Shown here piece by piece: positions 33,651-43,143 of a stretch of DNA of 64,000 bases. Within the stretch, counting starts at the first letter, position 1; the number at the start of each line of letters is the position of its first letter. The position numbers and the translations under genes were made by a program. Origin of the DNA: an uncultured Bacteroidales bacterium (GTDB taxonomy: Bacteria; Bacteroidota; Bacteroidia; Bacteroidales; UBA932); contig CALUPG010000003.1 of assembly GCA_944322565.1 (NCBI GenBank), forward strand, positions 124,001 to 188,000. Reading direction: 5' to 3'. The notes below the pieces were generated by a model, which saw only the letters and a program-made list of their open reading frames with translations, had not been told where the DNA came from and did not search any database.

Positions 33651-33658
33651 TATCTTTG
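33651..33658 (+). promoter_or_regulatory. Probable -7 element of the rsfS-ftsH operon
   Basis: TATCTTTG followed by C, with TTTC (one mismatch to TTTG) 20 bases upstream at 33627-33630. It lies 28 bases before the rsfS ATG. Confidence 0.55.
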
Positions 33659-33685
33659 CGCTTGCAAAATTAATAAATTAAGAGA

Positions 33686-34039
33686 ATGAACAACAGCGAA
33701 CTTCAGGTCATTGCTGACGCCATGGCGGAGAAGAAAGGCAAAAATATCGTGTCGCTTGACCTAAAGTCCATAGGGACAGCAATTTCAGATTATTTCATCG
33801 TCTGCAACGCAGACTCCACCACCAATGTTGTGGCAATAGCCGACAATATCGAAGACCGGATGGTTGAAATATGCGGGCGCAAAGTGCTCCGCTCCCAGGG
33901 ACGCGAGAATGCTTTCTGGATTATCCTTGACTACGGTGACATAGTAGTGCATATATTCCAGACTCCGATGAGGGAATTTTATCGGCTTGAGGACCTGTGG
34001 GCCGATGCGGAAAGGACAGATTACGGGTCTGGGGAATAA
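33686..34039 (+). CDS. rsfS: Ribosome silencing factor RsfS
   Basis: 117 aa, typical length. Core motifs are KKGKNIVSLDL, SDYFIVCNADST, GRENAFWIILDYGDIVVHIF and REFYRLEDLWADAE. RsfS binds ribosomal protein L14 and blocks subunit joining when nutrients are short. It is the first gene of a plus-strand operon with ftsH (17-bp gap), cdsA, psd and a CBS-domain membrane protein. A promoter with a TATCTTTG element lies just upstream. Confidence 0.95.
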   Translation: MNNSELQVIADAMAEKKGKNIVSLDLKSIGTAISDYFIVCNADSTTNVVAIADNIEDRMVEICGRKVLRSQGRENAFWIILDYGDIVVHIFQTPMREFYRLEDLWADAERTDYGSGE

Positions 34040-34056
34040 CTATATACCGAATACAG

Positions 34057-36054
34057 ATGAGCAGCAACAATATCATGCCCGGGGACAGGTCCCCGCGTAA
34101 CCGGAAAGGTTTTTCCTTCGGCATGTCATGGTTCTATATTATCTTGATTTTCGGGATAATATGGATGTTTTTCAATCAGGGAGGAGCCAATCCCCAGAAA
34201 ATTGAATGGGAGCAGGTCAAGGAACAGATTGAGGCAGGCGATGTCAAGGAAATTGTCTTTGTCAGAAATGACTATCAGGGAAAAGTGACGATAAAGCCGG
34301 ACAGGCTTGAAAAATATGCGGGAATGTTCGGAGGAGCTGTTCCGAAGAAATCGCCGCACTTCATTTTCCTTGTTACAAGCAATTTCAATGCAGAGGAAAC
34401 TTTCGAAAGCATAAATGAGACTCTGCCCGAATCAGACCGGTTCAAGGTCGTGATTGAGAACGACAGCAAGGTCTGGTCGTCAATACTTGAATGGCTTCTT
34501 TTCCCTATACTGCTTATAGCCATGTGGTTCTTCATGTTCAGAGGAATGAACAGGGGAGCCGGCGGCGGAGCCGGTCCGGGAGGCATATTCAATGTCGGCA
34601 AATCAACCGGCAAGCTTGCGGAGAAAGACAGCATCAAGGTGACTTTCAAAGATGTGGCGGGTCTTTACGGGGCGAAGGATGAAGTAATGGAAATCGTTGA
34701 TTTCCTGAAAAATCCGAAAAAATATACCGCTCTCGGAGGCAAGATTCCAAAGGGTGCCCTTCTCGTCGGCCCTCCGGGAACAGGCAAGACACTTCTTGCA
34801 AAAGCCGTGGCAGGAGAGGCCAATGTGCCGTTTTTCTCTATTTCAGGCTCAGACTTCGTCGAGATGTTTGTGGGAGTCGGGGCATCAAGGGTCCGGGATC
34901 TTTTCCGTCAGGCCAAGGAAAAGGCTCCTTGCATCGTGTTCATCGATGAAATTGATGCTGTCGGCCGGGCAAGAGGCAAGAATGTCGGCTTTTCTTCCAA
35001 CGATGAGAGGGAAAATACGCTGAATCAGCTTCTCACGGAAATGGATGGATTTGACTCCAATTCCGGGGTCATCATCCTTGCGGCCACCAACAGGGCAGAT
35101 ATCCTTGACAAGGCGCTCCTGAGGGCCGGAAGATTTGATCGCCAGATTCATGTAGAACTTCCTGACCTCAATGAAAGGTCTGCTATCTTCAATGTTCACA
35201 TCAAAGGCCTGAAACTGGCACCGGACTTCGATGTTGACTTCCTGGCAAAGCATACTCCCGGTTTTTCCGGGGCGGATATCGCCAATGTATGCAATGAGGC
35301 CGCATTGACAGCAGCCCGACATAACAAGAATGAAATAGACAGGCAGGACTTCCTTGATGCCATCGACAGAATCATAGGCGGTCTTGAGCGAAAGAATGCC
35401 ATCATAACGCCTCAGGAAAAGAAATCAATTGCATATCATGAGGCCGGGCATGCCACAGTCAGCTGGCTCCTGCCGTATGCCAACCCTCTTTTCAAAGTCA
35501 CTATCGTACCTCGCGGGCAGTCGCTCGGCGCCGCATGGTATCTTCCGGAAGAGCGCAAGCTTGTGACCAGAGAACAGATGATTGACGAGATGTGCTCGCT
35601 GCTCGGAGGCAGGGTCGCAGAAGAAATCATAAACGGACAGCCTTCTACAGGTGCCCTGAATGACCTTGAACGCCTCACCAAGCAGGCATACGCGATGGTT
35701 ACATACTATGGCATGAGCGACAAAATCGGAACACTGTCATTCTATGATTCGACTGGCTCCAGAGGCTATGATCTGACAAAGCCATACAGTGAAAAGACCG
35801 CCGAGCTCATAGACAGGGAAGTGAAGGATCTCATACAGAGTATCCATGACAGAACACTTAAGATTTTGACAGACAATCGAGAAGGCTTTGAAAAGCTCGC
35901 CGGGATGCTTCTTGAAAAGGAAGTGATATTCTCAGATGACCTTGAGAATATTTTCGGTCCCCGGGCAAACTCAGATGCAGTTGTTCCCGAAGAAGACAGG
36001 AAACCCAAAGACATGAATGAGTCAGGACAGGAAAGCGGACAACAGGACTCATAA
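34057..36054 (+). CDS. ftsH: ATP-dependent zinc metalloprotease FtsH
   Basis: 665 aa from ATG 34057. Two N-terminal helices (residues about 23-40 and 143-161) flank a periplasmic domain. The AAA module has GPPGTGKT (238-245), [11 protein letters not shown] and the second region of homology ending in [10 protein letters not shown]. The protease has HEAGH with zinc ligands His461 and His465, and LNDLERLT for the third ligand. FtsH degrades membrane proteins and short-lived cytosolic regulators. The C-terminus has an acidic, Gln-rich tail. It lies between rsfS and cdsA in a tight operon; cdsA starts 12 bases after its stop. Confidence 0.97.
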   Translation: MSSNNIMPGDRSPRNRKGFSFGMSWFYIILIFGIIWMFFNQGGANPQKIEWEQVKEQIEAGDVKEIVFVRNDYQGKVTIKPDRLEKYAGMFGGAVPKKSPHFIFLVTSNFNAEETFESINETLPESDRFKVVIENDSKVWSSILEWLLFPILLIAMWFFMFRGMNRGAGGGAGPGGIFNVGKSTGKLAEKDSIKVTFKDVAGLYGAKDEVMEIVDFLKNPKKYTALGGKIPKGALLVGPPGTGKTLLAKAVAGEANVPFFSISGSDFVEMFVGVGASRVRDLFRQAKEKAPCIVFIDEIDAVGRARGKNVGFSSNDERENTLNQLLTEMDGFDSNSGVIILAATNRADILDKALLRAGRFDRQIHVELPDLNERSAIFNVHIKGLKLAPDFDVDFLAKHTPGFSGADIANVCNEAALTAARHNKNEIDRQDFLDAIDRIIGGLERKNAIITPQEKKSIAYHEAGHATVSWLLPYANPLFKVTIVPRGQSLGAAWYLPEERKLVTREQMIDEMCSLLGGRVAEEIINGQPSTGALNDLERLTKQAYAMVTYYGMSDKIGTLSFYDSTGSRGYDLTKPYSEKTAELIDREVKDLIQSIHDRTLKILTDNREGFEKLAGMLLEKEVIFSDDLENIFGPRANSDAVVPEEDRKPKDMNESGQESGQQDS

Positions 36055-36066
36055 CCTTTATTAACC

Positions 36067-36897
36067 ATGAAAAATCTCATTCTCAGAACATTATCGGGCA
36101 TTCTGGTAATAGGTGCGGTGGTTGCGTCCCTGCTCCTCGGCAAATTCTTCTTTGCTGCTCTCATGATTGTGCTGACATTGTGCATCATGGCTGAATTTTT
36201 CAGAATGACAATGGGGAATGAATACAGATTTTCCCAGTACCTCGCAATGTTCGCCGCTGTGACTCTGTTTGTCCTGACCTTCCTGTACACCGGGTTCAAA
36301 CTGCCGGGAAGACTGGTGATGCTGGCTTTCATCCCTATTTTCATCATTATGGTCAATTCCCTGTATGTCAAGGACAAGACTGATTTCGGAAAATTCGCAT
36401 TCGTATATACGGCATTGCTGTACATAGCCATTCCTATGACCCTTGCCAACTTTGCGGTCTTCAAGTTCGACGGACAGTACGACGGGACATTGCTGCTGTG
36501 CTTCTTCGGAATCATCTGGGCATCCGATGTCGGGGCATATCTCCTCGGAATAACTCTCGGACAGAAGTACGGCAGAAAACTCTTCCCGGAAGTATCTCCG
36601 AAAAAGTCCTGGATAGGATTCTGGGGCGGCTTTGTTCTGGCAATCGGTGTCGCGGCAGCCCTGCATTACGCAGGAATATTCAATTATCCCATCTTCCACT
36701 GCATCATCATGGCAGCGCTGATGAATATTGCCGGCGTATACGGAGATCTCATCGAATCCCAGTGGAAAAGGCACTATGCCATCAAGGATTCCGGGACTGC
36801 AATTCCTGGACATGGCGGTATCTGGGACCGTTTCGACAGCGCACTGATGGCTTTGCCGGCAGGTGTCATTTATCTTGTGGTGCTTAATATTCTGTGA
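36067..36897 (+). CDS. cdsA: Phosphatidate cytidylyltransferase
   Basis: 276 aa with about eight membrane helices. The CDP-alcohol synthase signature is at the C-terminus: GDLIESQWKRHYAIKDSGTA followed by PGHGGIWDRFDSAL. It makes CDP-diacylglycerol, the precursor of phosphatidylethanolamine and other phospholipids, at the inner membrane. It lies just before psd, which acts two steps later in the same pathway, so the operon groups lipid synthesis with FtsH. No unusual features were seen. Confidence 0.95.
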   Translation: MKNLILRTLSGILVIGAVVASLLLGKFFFAALMIVLTLCIMAEFFRMTMGNEYRFSQYLAMFAAVTLFVLTFLYTGFKLPGRLVMLAFIPIFIIMVNSLYVKDKTDFGKFAFVYTALLYIAIPMTLANFAVFKFDGQYDGTLLLCFFGIIWASDVGAYLLGITLGQKYGRKLFPEVSPKKSWIGFWGGFVLAIGVAAALHYAGIFNYPIFHCIIMAALMNIAGVYGDLIESQWKRHYAIKDSGTAIPGHGGIWDRFDSALMALPAGVIYLVVLNIL

Positions 36898-36925
36898 GTT
36901 TGGAAAATTTTTATAAATTTGCAGG

Positions 36926-37594
36926 ATGAAACGCCGGAAGACAATGACTGTTCATAAAGATGGCCGTATGACTATTTTGGGTATATGGATGCTTTGTGCA
37001 ATCCTTATATACCTGTCTCTGCATTTCATAGACTGTGCCTACATCTCATATCCGCTCGCGGCAGTTCCCGCTTTTTTCATGGGTTTTGTATTCTATTTCT
37101 TCCGGGTCCCGAACAGATGTACGGTGAAAGGAGAGAATGTCGTGACATCTGCAGCAGACGGAGAGGTCGTCATTGTGGAAAAAGTCTACGAAGATGAATT
37201 CATACACGGAGAATGTATCCAGGTCTCCGTATATATGGATTTCTTCAATGTGCATGTGAACTTCTGGCCGATTTCCGGCGAGGTCACATATTACAAATAT
37301 CATCCCGGCAAGTATTTCCTTGCCTTCATGCCGAAGGCGTCAGAACTGAATGAACATACTTCGGTCGCCATCAAAAACGGGAAAGGCGAAATCTTCTTCA
37401 AGCAGATAGCAGGGACCTTTGCAAGAAGAATCGTATCCTATGCAAAGGTCGGGGAAACTGGAGTCAAGGGAGAACAATGCGGCATAATCAAATTCGGGTC
37501 AAGGGTAGACCTGTTCCTGCCGCTTGACGCAGATATAAAAGTTCAGGTCGGAGACTGTGTCAAGGCCTGTGAATCAGTTATAGCAGAATTATAA
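36926..37594 (+). CDS. psd: Phosphatidylserine decarboxylase proenzyme
   Basis: 222 aa from ATG 36926; ATG 36944 is an alternative because TAAATTTG at 36914-36921 resembles a -7 element that would start transcription near 36928. Two N-terminal hydrophobic segments precede the catalytic region: RVPNRCTV, TSAADGEV, SVYMDFFNVHVN (catalytic His) and GIIKFGSRVD, where self-cleavage between Gly and Ser makes the pyruvoyl group. This is the short archaeal/Bacteroidota type. It converts phosphatidylserine to phosphatidylethanolamine. The gene is 28 bp after cdsA. Confidence 0.93.
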   Translation: MKRRKTMTVHKDGRMTILGIWMLCAILIYLSLHFIDCAYISYPLAAVPAFFMGFVFYFFRVPNRCTVKGENVVTSAADGEVVIVEKVYEDEFIHGECIQVSVYMDFFNVHVNFWPISGEVTYYKYHPGKYFLAFMPKASELNEHTSVAIKNGKGEIFFKQIAGTFARRIVSYAKVGETGVKGEQCGIIKFGSRVDLFLPLDADIKVQVGDCVKACESVIAEL

Positions 37595-37619
37595 TTTAAA
37601 GGCCGGAGGGCCTTGCAAT

Positions 37620-38957
37620 ATGAGCGAGATTTTCATAATCATAATACTTATCCTTCTGAACGGAATATTCGCCATGTCTGAAATGGCGGTGATATCAGCA
37701 AGAAAATCCAATCTGCAGGCAGATGCTAACAAAGGCAGCAGAGCTGCGAAGACAGCATTGAACCTGGCTTCTGACCCGGACAAATTTCTCTCCGCCGTAC
37801 AGATAGGCATCACACTCATCGGCATTCTCACCGGTATATTTTCAGGCAAAGCCGTGGCTGATGCCTTTTCTGATGTCCTGGTCAAAGCCGGCATGTCAAA
37901 GGGGCTTGCAGGCGCACTGGCACAGGGAATCATCGTCATTCTCGTAACTTATCTGAGCATAGTTTTCGGTGAACTTGTCCCAAAGAGAATCGCCCTGAGT
38001 GCCTCTGAGCGGGTGTCCAAAATCGTGTCCGGCCCCATGAAGATCATCTCCGTCCTTGCGTCACCTTTCGTCTGGATTCTTGCAAAGAGCACTTCATTTG
38101 TAATCAATATCCTTGGTATCAAGTCGCAGGAATCGAAGGTGACTGAGGAGGAAATAAAGTCAATAATCCAGGAAGGCACAGACGAAGGGGAAGTCTCTCC
38201 TGTCGAACAGGATATCGTCGAGAGAGTTTTTGCCCTCGGAGACCTTAAGGTAAATACCATCATGACTCTCCGCGGGGACATAGTATGGCTTGACAAGGAC
38301 ATGAGCGAGTCGGAAATCAGGAATACGATAGAAGAGAATCTGTTTGAAGCTTATCCCGTGACCGACGGCGACCTTGACCATGTGATAGGGGTGTTGTCGC
38401 TGAAAGACTTTGTCCTCAATATAGGAAAGAACAGCTTCAATCTTGAGGAAATGATTCACGAGCCGGTGTATTTCCATGAGAACATGAGCGTATATGCCGT
38501 ACTTGAGCAGATGAAGCTCAAGAGAATCAGCCGGGCACTTGTCTGCGATGAATTCGGATTCTGTTCCGGCATAATTACGCTCAAGGACATTATGGAAGCA
38601 TTGGTGGGAACGGTCAATGATGACCACCAGAAAGAACCGGACATAATAGCAAGGCAGGACAATGACGGGTGGTTCGTGGACGGACAGTGCTCCATGTATG
38701 ACTTCAGGATGTATTTTGACATCGATGACGATGATGCGGATTCTCAGGAATACACTACCGTAGGAGGTCTGATACTTGATGAACTTGAACATGTCCCTGT
38801 CTCCGGAGAAAAGGCGACATGGAAGGATTTCTCATTCGAAGTAGTCGACATGGACGGAGCCCGCATCGACAAGGTGATTGTCAAGAGAAAACAGAAGACC
38901 GGCCCGGATTCTGACAATGAAATGAATGAGGTTAAGGAAAGTAATGAAAAAGCCTGA
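37620..38957 (+). CDS. DUF21/CBS/CorC_HlyC domain membrane protein (hemolysin family)
   Basis: 445 aa. Residues 1-190 hold the DUF21 (CNNM) membrane domain with about four helices (FIIIILILLNGIFAMSEMAV). Residues about 200-330 are two CBS motifs (VNTIMTLRGDIVWLD, MIHEPVYFHENMSVY). Residues about 350-430 are the CorC_HlyC domain. CNNM proteins are linked to Mg2+ transport or control; the old name hemolysin is historical. It closes the rsfS-ftsH-cdsA-psd operon (25-bp gap) and ends 11 bases from the convergent ispG stop. The Mg2+ role is known for the family but not shown here. Confidence 0.9.
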   Translation: MSEIFIIIILILLNGIFAMSEMAVISARKSNLQADANKGSRAAKTALNLASDPDKFLSAVQIGITLIGILTGIFSGKAVADAFSDVLVKAGMSKGLAGALAQGIIVILVTYLSIVFGELVPKRIALSASERVSKIVSGPMKIISVLASPFVWILAKSTSFVINILGIKSQESKVTEEEIKSIIQEGTDEGEVSPVEQDIVERVFALGDLKVNTIMTLRGDIVWLDKDMSESEIRNTIEENLFEAYPVTDGDLDHVIGVLSLKDFVLNIGKNSFNLEEMIHEPVYFHENMSVYAVLEQMKLKRISRALVCDEFGFCSGIITLKDIMEALVGTVNDDHQKEPDIIARQDNDGWFVDGQCSMYDFRMYFDIDDDDADSQEYTTVGGLILDELEHVPVSGEKATWKDFSFEVVDMDGARIDKVIVKRKQKTGPDSDNEMNEVKESNEKA

Positions 38958-38968
38958 TACTCTTTCCC

Positions 38969-40321
38969 TTAAACCTTTGCTCCTTCATCATTTACCCTAT
39001 CTGCGTCTATAAGTTCCAAGAGTCGGTCTATGGCTTCTGTTTCTGAGACGTGCTTCAGGACCGGTGTCTTCCCTCTGTATATCGAGACCCTGCCGTTGCC
39101 TTCGCCGACATATCCCCAGTCAGCATCAGCCATTTCTCCAGGACCGTTGACGATACATCCCATGACAGCAATGACCATTCCTTTCAGGTGTGCAGTCCTG
39201 CGTTTCACTTCATTGAAAGTCTGCTCGAGATTGTACATCGTGCGGCCGCATCCCGGACAGGCAATGTATTCCGGTCTATAAAAGCGCCTGCGAGCTGCCT
39301 GCATGAGTTCATCTGCAAGATATTCGGATTCTCTGGTATCCAGGGATACATATTTCCCTCCGCTACAGTATTCTCCGGCAACCTCCACCTCATCAATCTG
39401 CCTGTCGAGAAGACGCCTCCCGAAATCACAGGCAAGGTCCACCATCAGTGTCTCTCTTGACGGAGAATGGTATGATGCCACAGCTTTTCTTCCTTCTACT
39501 TTCAGAGATGTCATGGTAGAATGTCTCAATGTGTCGTATCTGTCTGCAATCAGTTTTGCCACGGGGATTTCATTGACCGGATCCTCAGTCAATGAGACTC
39601 TGATTGTGTCGCCCATGCCGTCAGACAGCAGGGTCGAGATTCCGACTGCAGACTTGATTCTGCCTGAATCCCCGTTCCCGGCTTCCGTTACTCCGAGATG
39701 CGTCGGAAAGACGACCCCGTTCTCTTCCATAGCCTCATAAAGCAGTCTGTAAGCCTCTACCATTACAAGAGTATTGCTGGCCTTGAGGGAGACGACGACA
39801 TTCCGGAAATCATTCTCTTCACACAGGCCTAGCCATTCCATGGCAGCCTCTTTCATCGCCAGGGGCGTATTGCCGTACAATGTGGTTATTCTTTCTCCGA
39901 GAGACCCGTGGTTGAGCCCTATCCTGAGTGCCGTGCCGTTTCTCTTGCATACTTCGACAAGGCGCGAGAACTGGGCACAGGCCTGTCGGTGGTCCTTATG
40001 GAAATTGCCCGGATTTATCCTGACTTTTTCCACAAATTCAGCGCAGGCTATGGCTATTTCAGAAGAGAAATGCACATCAGCGACAAGCGGAGTAAATATT
40101 CCCTCATTCCTGAGACGCTGTCTGATTGTCTTCAGGGAATCGACTTCTTTCATACCAGGCACCGTCAGCCGTATCATCTGAGCTCCGGCCTCATGCATCA
40201 GGCGGCACTGTGCCAGAGTTTTTTCAACATCTGCCGTGTGCGTATTGCACATTGTCTGGACAACTATCCGGTGGCCATGTCCAATCGTGACATTTCCGGC
40301 CTTGGCCTCAATATATTTCAT
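38969..40321 (-). CDS. ispG: 4-hydroxy-3-methylbut-2-enyl-diphosphate synthase, shortened plant-type
   Basis: 450 aa from ATG 40321, which follows the stop of the upstream gene by one base (TGAAATG); a start ten codons earlier would overlap that gene. The N-terminal TIM barrel has VQTMCNT, PLVADVHF, KVRINPGNF, RIGLNHGSL and THLGVTEAG. The C-terminal iron-sulfur domain has CPGCGRTMYNL and GCIVNGPGEMADADWGYVG. It catalyses the sixth step of the MEP isoprenoid pathway. Bacteroidota and plant IspG usually carry a large middle insertion and run to about 600 residues. Here the segment between about 255 and 345 is much shorter. Confidence 0.93.
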   Translation of the reverse strand: MKYIEAKAGNVTIGHGHRIVVQTMCNTHTADVEKTLAQCRLMHEAGAQMIRLTVPGMKEVDSLKTIRQRLRNEGIFTPLVADVHFSSEIAIACAEFVEKVRINPGNFHKDHRQACAQFSRLVEVCKRNGTALRIGLNHGSLGERITTLYGNTPLAMKEAAMEWLGLCEENDFRNVVVSLKASNTLVMVEAYRLLYEAMEENGVVFPTHLGVTEAGNGDSGRIKSAVGISTLLSDGMGDTIRVSLTEDPVNEIPVAKLIADRYDTLRHSTMTSLKVEGRKAVASYHSPSRETLMVDLACDFGRRLLDRQIDEVEVAGEYCSGGKYVSLDTRESEYLADELMQAARRRFYRPEYIACPGCGRTMYNLEQTFNEVKRRTAHLKGMVIAVMGCIVNGPGEMADADWGYVGEGNGRVSIYRGKTPVLKHVSETEAIDRLLELIDADRVNDEGAKV

Positions 40322-40322
40322 T

Positions 40323-41231
40323 TCAGTCAACTGTATTGATTTCCGGAGCATTTCTTCCGATTGTATTCATCAGCCTGACCTGCTCCCTTGCTTCCTGCCT
40401 GAGCTGATGTGTGGTTTTTCCTGTGCGTCTGGTAAGCTGGAAATGCACCCCAAGAGAAAAAACTATATTCGACGGATAGGCATACCTGTAGTAATACCGG
40501 CTGTAATAGTCAGGGTCATATAATGTTCCCATCGAATACTTGTACATTGCCATAAAGTGGATTTCAACCGGGTCAAAGACAAATCCGAATCCCAGGCCGC
40601 CCTTTATGCCGTAGTCAAATCTCCTGTCTGTGTCCATGAATGCGTCAGCTATTTCCGGAGCAACGCTTTCTCCAGTCCTGTGTATGCTCAGCCTGTATCC
40701 CGCAAAGAAGCCTATGTTGGCCATCAGTTTCATCTTCCAGAAATCGAAATGGCAGTGAGCCATGACAGGCACTTCCACAACATCCATGACAGCCTGGGTT
40801 GCGCCCTGGACATTCGGTATATACCCCTGGTCGTCAGCCTTGAACTTATACCCTTCCCTTGTCAGGATGACTCCCGCCTGAAAGCCGAAATACGGCATAT
40901 ATCCGAACATTTTTCCGTATCTGGTATACATGATGCCGATATTATACGGGACGAACAGGAATCCCTGGCGCATAGAGGGATTCCACATCACCTGGCTCAG
41001 GGCCATTCCATATTGGACACCAATCATGGAGTAGTCGTTGATGATATTCTTTTTCCTGACATCTATCGTATCCAGTAATGCAAGTGCTGCGGTATCTGTC
41101 AGGGAAATGTCAAGATTCAGCATCCCGGTGCGGAGACTGTCAGCAGAAAACACCGGGGATTTTCCGGCTGAGGAATTGCACCATGACAGCAAGGCGCAGA
41201 ACACAATTATTGATGCTATATATTTCTTCAT
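40323..41231 (-). CDS. Outer membrane beta-barrel protein of unknown function
   Basis: 302 aa from ATG 41231; the frame is open upstream into the preceding gene, but the signal peptide (MKKYIASIIVFCALLSW) begins here. After a Ser/Leu-rich segment, residues about 70-270 alternate hydrophobic and polar residues with many aromatics (YGMALSQVMWNPS, MFGYMPYFGFQAGVILT, YGIKGGLGFGFVF), as in eight-stranded OMP_b-brl_2-type barrels. The C-terminal tail (TGKTTHQLRQEARE) is charged and probably periplasmic. The gene sits between an Ig-like lipoprotein and ispG, in an order that recurs in Bacteroidota. No specific function can be assigned; a PorT-like role is possible. Confidence 0.7.
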   Translation of the reverse strand: MKKYIASIIVFCALLSWCNSSAGKSPVFSADSLRTGMLNLDISLTDTAALALLDTIDVRKKNIINDYSMIGVQYGMALSQVMWNPSMRQGFLFVPYNIGIMYTRYGKMFGYMPYFGFQAGVILTREGYKFKADDQGYIPNVQGATQAVMDVVEVPVMAHCHFDFWKMKLMANIGFFAGYRLSIHRTGESVAPEIADAFMDTDRRFDYGIKGGLGFGFVFDPVEIHFMAMYKYSMGTLYDPDYYSRYYYRYAYPSNIVFSLGVHFQLTRRTGKTTHQLRQEAREQVRLMNTIGRNAPEINTVD

Positions 41232-41283
41232 TAAGCAGTCCTGTTTTGTTTTCGGAAATTGTAAATTCAGCATGGACAGAAGG

Positions 41284-43083
41284 TTATCTGAACATCTCCG
41301 CGACATCTATTGTCTGCTCCAATTCAGTCATCTCAGGGATGTCGATAAGGAATGTCCCGTCCTGTAGCTTGAAGAATTTCACCTTTTCCGGCTGCTTGTG
41401 CTCAAGCAGATTCCCGGTGTCGACCAGTCCGTTGCGGTTCAGGTCTTCAGTGATTCTCAGTGAATACTTGCCTGCCGTAATGTATGGGAAAAGCAATGTG
41501 GCATCCTGTTCAACGGTATAAGAACGTATGATTTTGTCCCTCTTTTCATTGAGCAGGTCTATGATATACTTGTTGTGCACATCTTTCAGAATCACTGACA
41601 TTGAGCTGAGCTTGTCGTCATTCGGCAGAGAAACTTTCACTTCCAGGCTGTCATTGTAGAATCCGTTGATGTCCACGAATTTCCTGTGAGGGACCTTGAG
41701 GAAATATTCATATCCTGGCAAAAGCTTTGAAACAGGCTTGACAATATATTTCCTGAGGTTCAGTGAGTCCTGCTGATATGTATACTTCTCTGCTGCTTCC
41801 TGCTGCCTCGGATTCACGGAGCGGAATTCAAGTGAATCGAATGCAGACTGGACCAGAGGGTATTTGAACTCAAAGACATAGCCGTACTGCTCGATGGTCT
41901 CCGGCTCTGCAGTGACGGTAAATACTGCCGTGGTATCCTCCTTCTTTATGTCCCTTGATGAACTTTTTGCCGCACCGAATTGCCTCGGCTTGGCCAGCTT
42001 GACCTCTTCCGTGAACGGGACGAGGGCTCCGAGCGTATCTGTCTTCATATAGTCCACATAGAGGAAGAGAGTATCGGGCTGCTTCTTCGGGTCATTCACC
42101 CAAATCTCCAGGCTGTCGCGCTCAAGATTGAACTGCGTTATCAGCTTCTCATGCGGGACCCCCTTTATCCAGATTGAGTCAATCTGGGCATAAGGGGCCA
42201 TGAATGTTATGTAAGCCGTCCTTTCGCCCAGTCGTTCCTTATTGACTATCAACTGTTTGGACGGAGTTTCCCTGAACATGTTGAGTTCAAATTCCGACTT
42301 TCTCGCCAGACATGCCAGCGTATCGGTCATCAGGTATTTCATCACTTCAGGAAGGGAGTCGCTGACAACAGTGGCAGGTCTTATCAGGGTGTCCCAGAAA
42401 GCTATTAGCTCGTTGTTTTCAGCCTGATACATGTTGTCGTTGTTGTCGTCCTTGACGGCATAGAGCCTGTAGACCGTATCCTGAATATTGCGCAGGCAGA
42501 AGAAGCCCCAGTCATCAGTTTTGCCGGCGGCATCCGGCCTGTGCTTGAAGACGGCCGAATCCGCATGGTCCTTATAGAGCATGACGGTGACACCTTTGAG
42601 CGGCATAAGGGTATTGCAGTCCTGAACCGTACCGGTAATCATCATGGAGTCGAGATCATGTCCGGTGGAAAATGCAAGAGTGTAGCCCGGGAACATATTG
42701 CCCTCATTATTGTCTGCAATGGCGTTTGTCACATCAAGAGTATAGGTCTTGTTCGAATCAAGGTCATTCTCAAACGAGACGATGACAGCCTTTCCCTTGA
42801 GCCTGAATTTGGGTCTTTTCTCCATAGGAGGGGAGAGAAAGATGCTCTGCTGATCCTTCACTGTGACAAATTCATTGAACTTGAACATCAGCTGGGTCTT
42901 GTGTACAGGCACATGCGTCGCACCAGGATACGGATACAATTCAACCAGGACAGGCGGAATGGTGTCTTTCGGACCTCCGCTCGGGGGAGTTGTGGTATTG
43001 GCGCATGAATGCGAGAAAAGCACCGTCCCCAGAACGAGGGAAACGGGCAGCAGCGGAAAATATTTGTCGAAAAATTTTTTCAT
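41284..43083 (-). CDS. Ig-like domain (Big_5) lipoprotein
   Basis: 599 aa. The lipoprotein signal ends in LFSHSCAN, followed by the TTTPPSGGPKDTIPP motif seen at the mature N-terminus of this Bacteroidota family. Residues about 30-130 are a bacterial Ig-like domain (YPYPGATHVPVHKTQLMFKFNEFV, YTLAFSTG). Residues about 140-220 look like a transthyretin/carboxypeptidase-like module (LMPLKGVTVMLYKD, DTVYRLYAVKDDN). The remainder is beta-rich, ending with RITEDLNRNGLVDTGN, a possible Ca-binding loop. It lies directly downstream of relA/spoT (60-bp gap) and probably belongs to the outer membrane. No enzyme motif was recognised. Confidence 0.82.
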   Translation of the reverse strand: MKKFFDKYFPLLPVSLVLGTVLFSHSCANTTTPPSGGPKDTIPPVLVELYPYPGATHVPVHKTQLMFKFNEFVTVKDQQSIFLSPPMEKRPKFRLKGKAVIVSFENDLDSNKTYTLDVTNAIADNNEGNMFPGYTLAFSTGHDLDSMMITGTVQDCNTLMPLKGVTVMLYKDHADSAVFKHRPDAAGKTDDWGFFCLRNIQDTVYRLYAVKDDNNDNMYQAENNELIAFWDTLIRPATVVSDSLPEVMKYLMTDTLACLARKSEFELNMFRETPSKQLIVNKERLGERTAYITFMAPYAQIDSIWIKGVPHEKLITQFNLERDSLEIWVNDPKKQPDTLFLYVDYMKTDTLGALVPFTEEVKLAKPRQFGAAKSSSRDIKKEDTTAVFTVTAEPETIEQYGYVFEFKYPLVQSAFDSLEFRSVNPRQQEAAEKYTYQQDSLNLRKYIVKPVSKLLPGYEYFLKVPHRKFVDINGFYNDSLEVKVSLPNDDKLSSMSVILKDVHNKYIIDLLNEKRDKIIRSYTVEQDATLLFPYITAGKYSLRITEDLNRNGLVDTGNLLEHKQPEKVKFFKLQDGTFLIDIPEMTELEQTIDVAEMFR

Positions 43084-43143
43084 TTCATTCTTTTGAGTTC
43101 GTATATCGGAGTACCTGTCATTAATTTTCAGGACATCACCATG

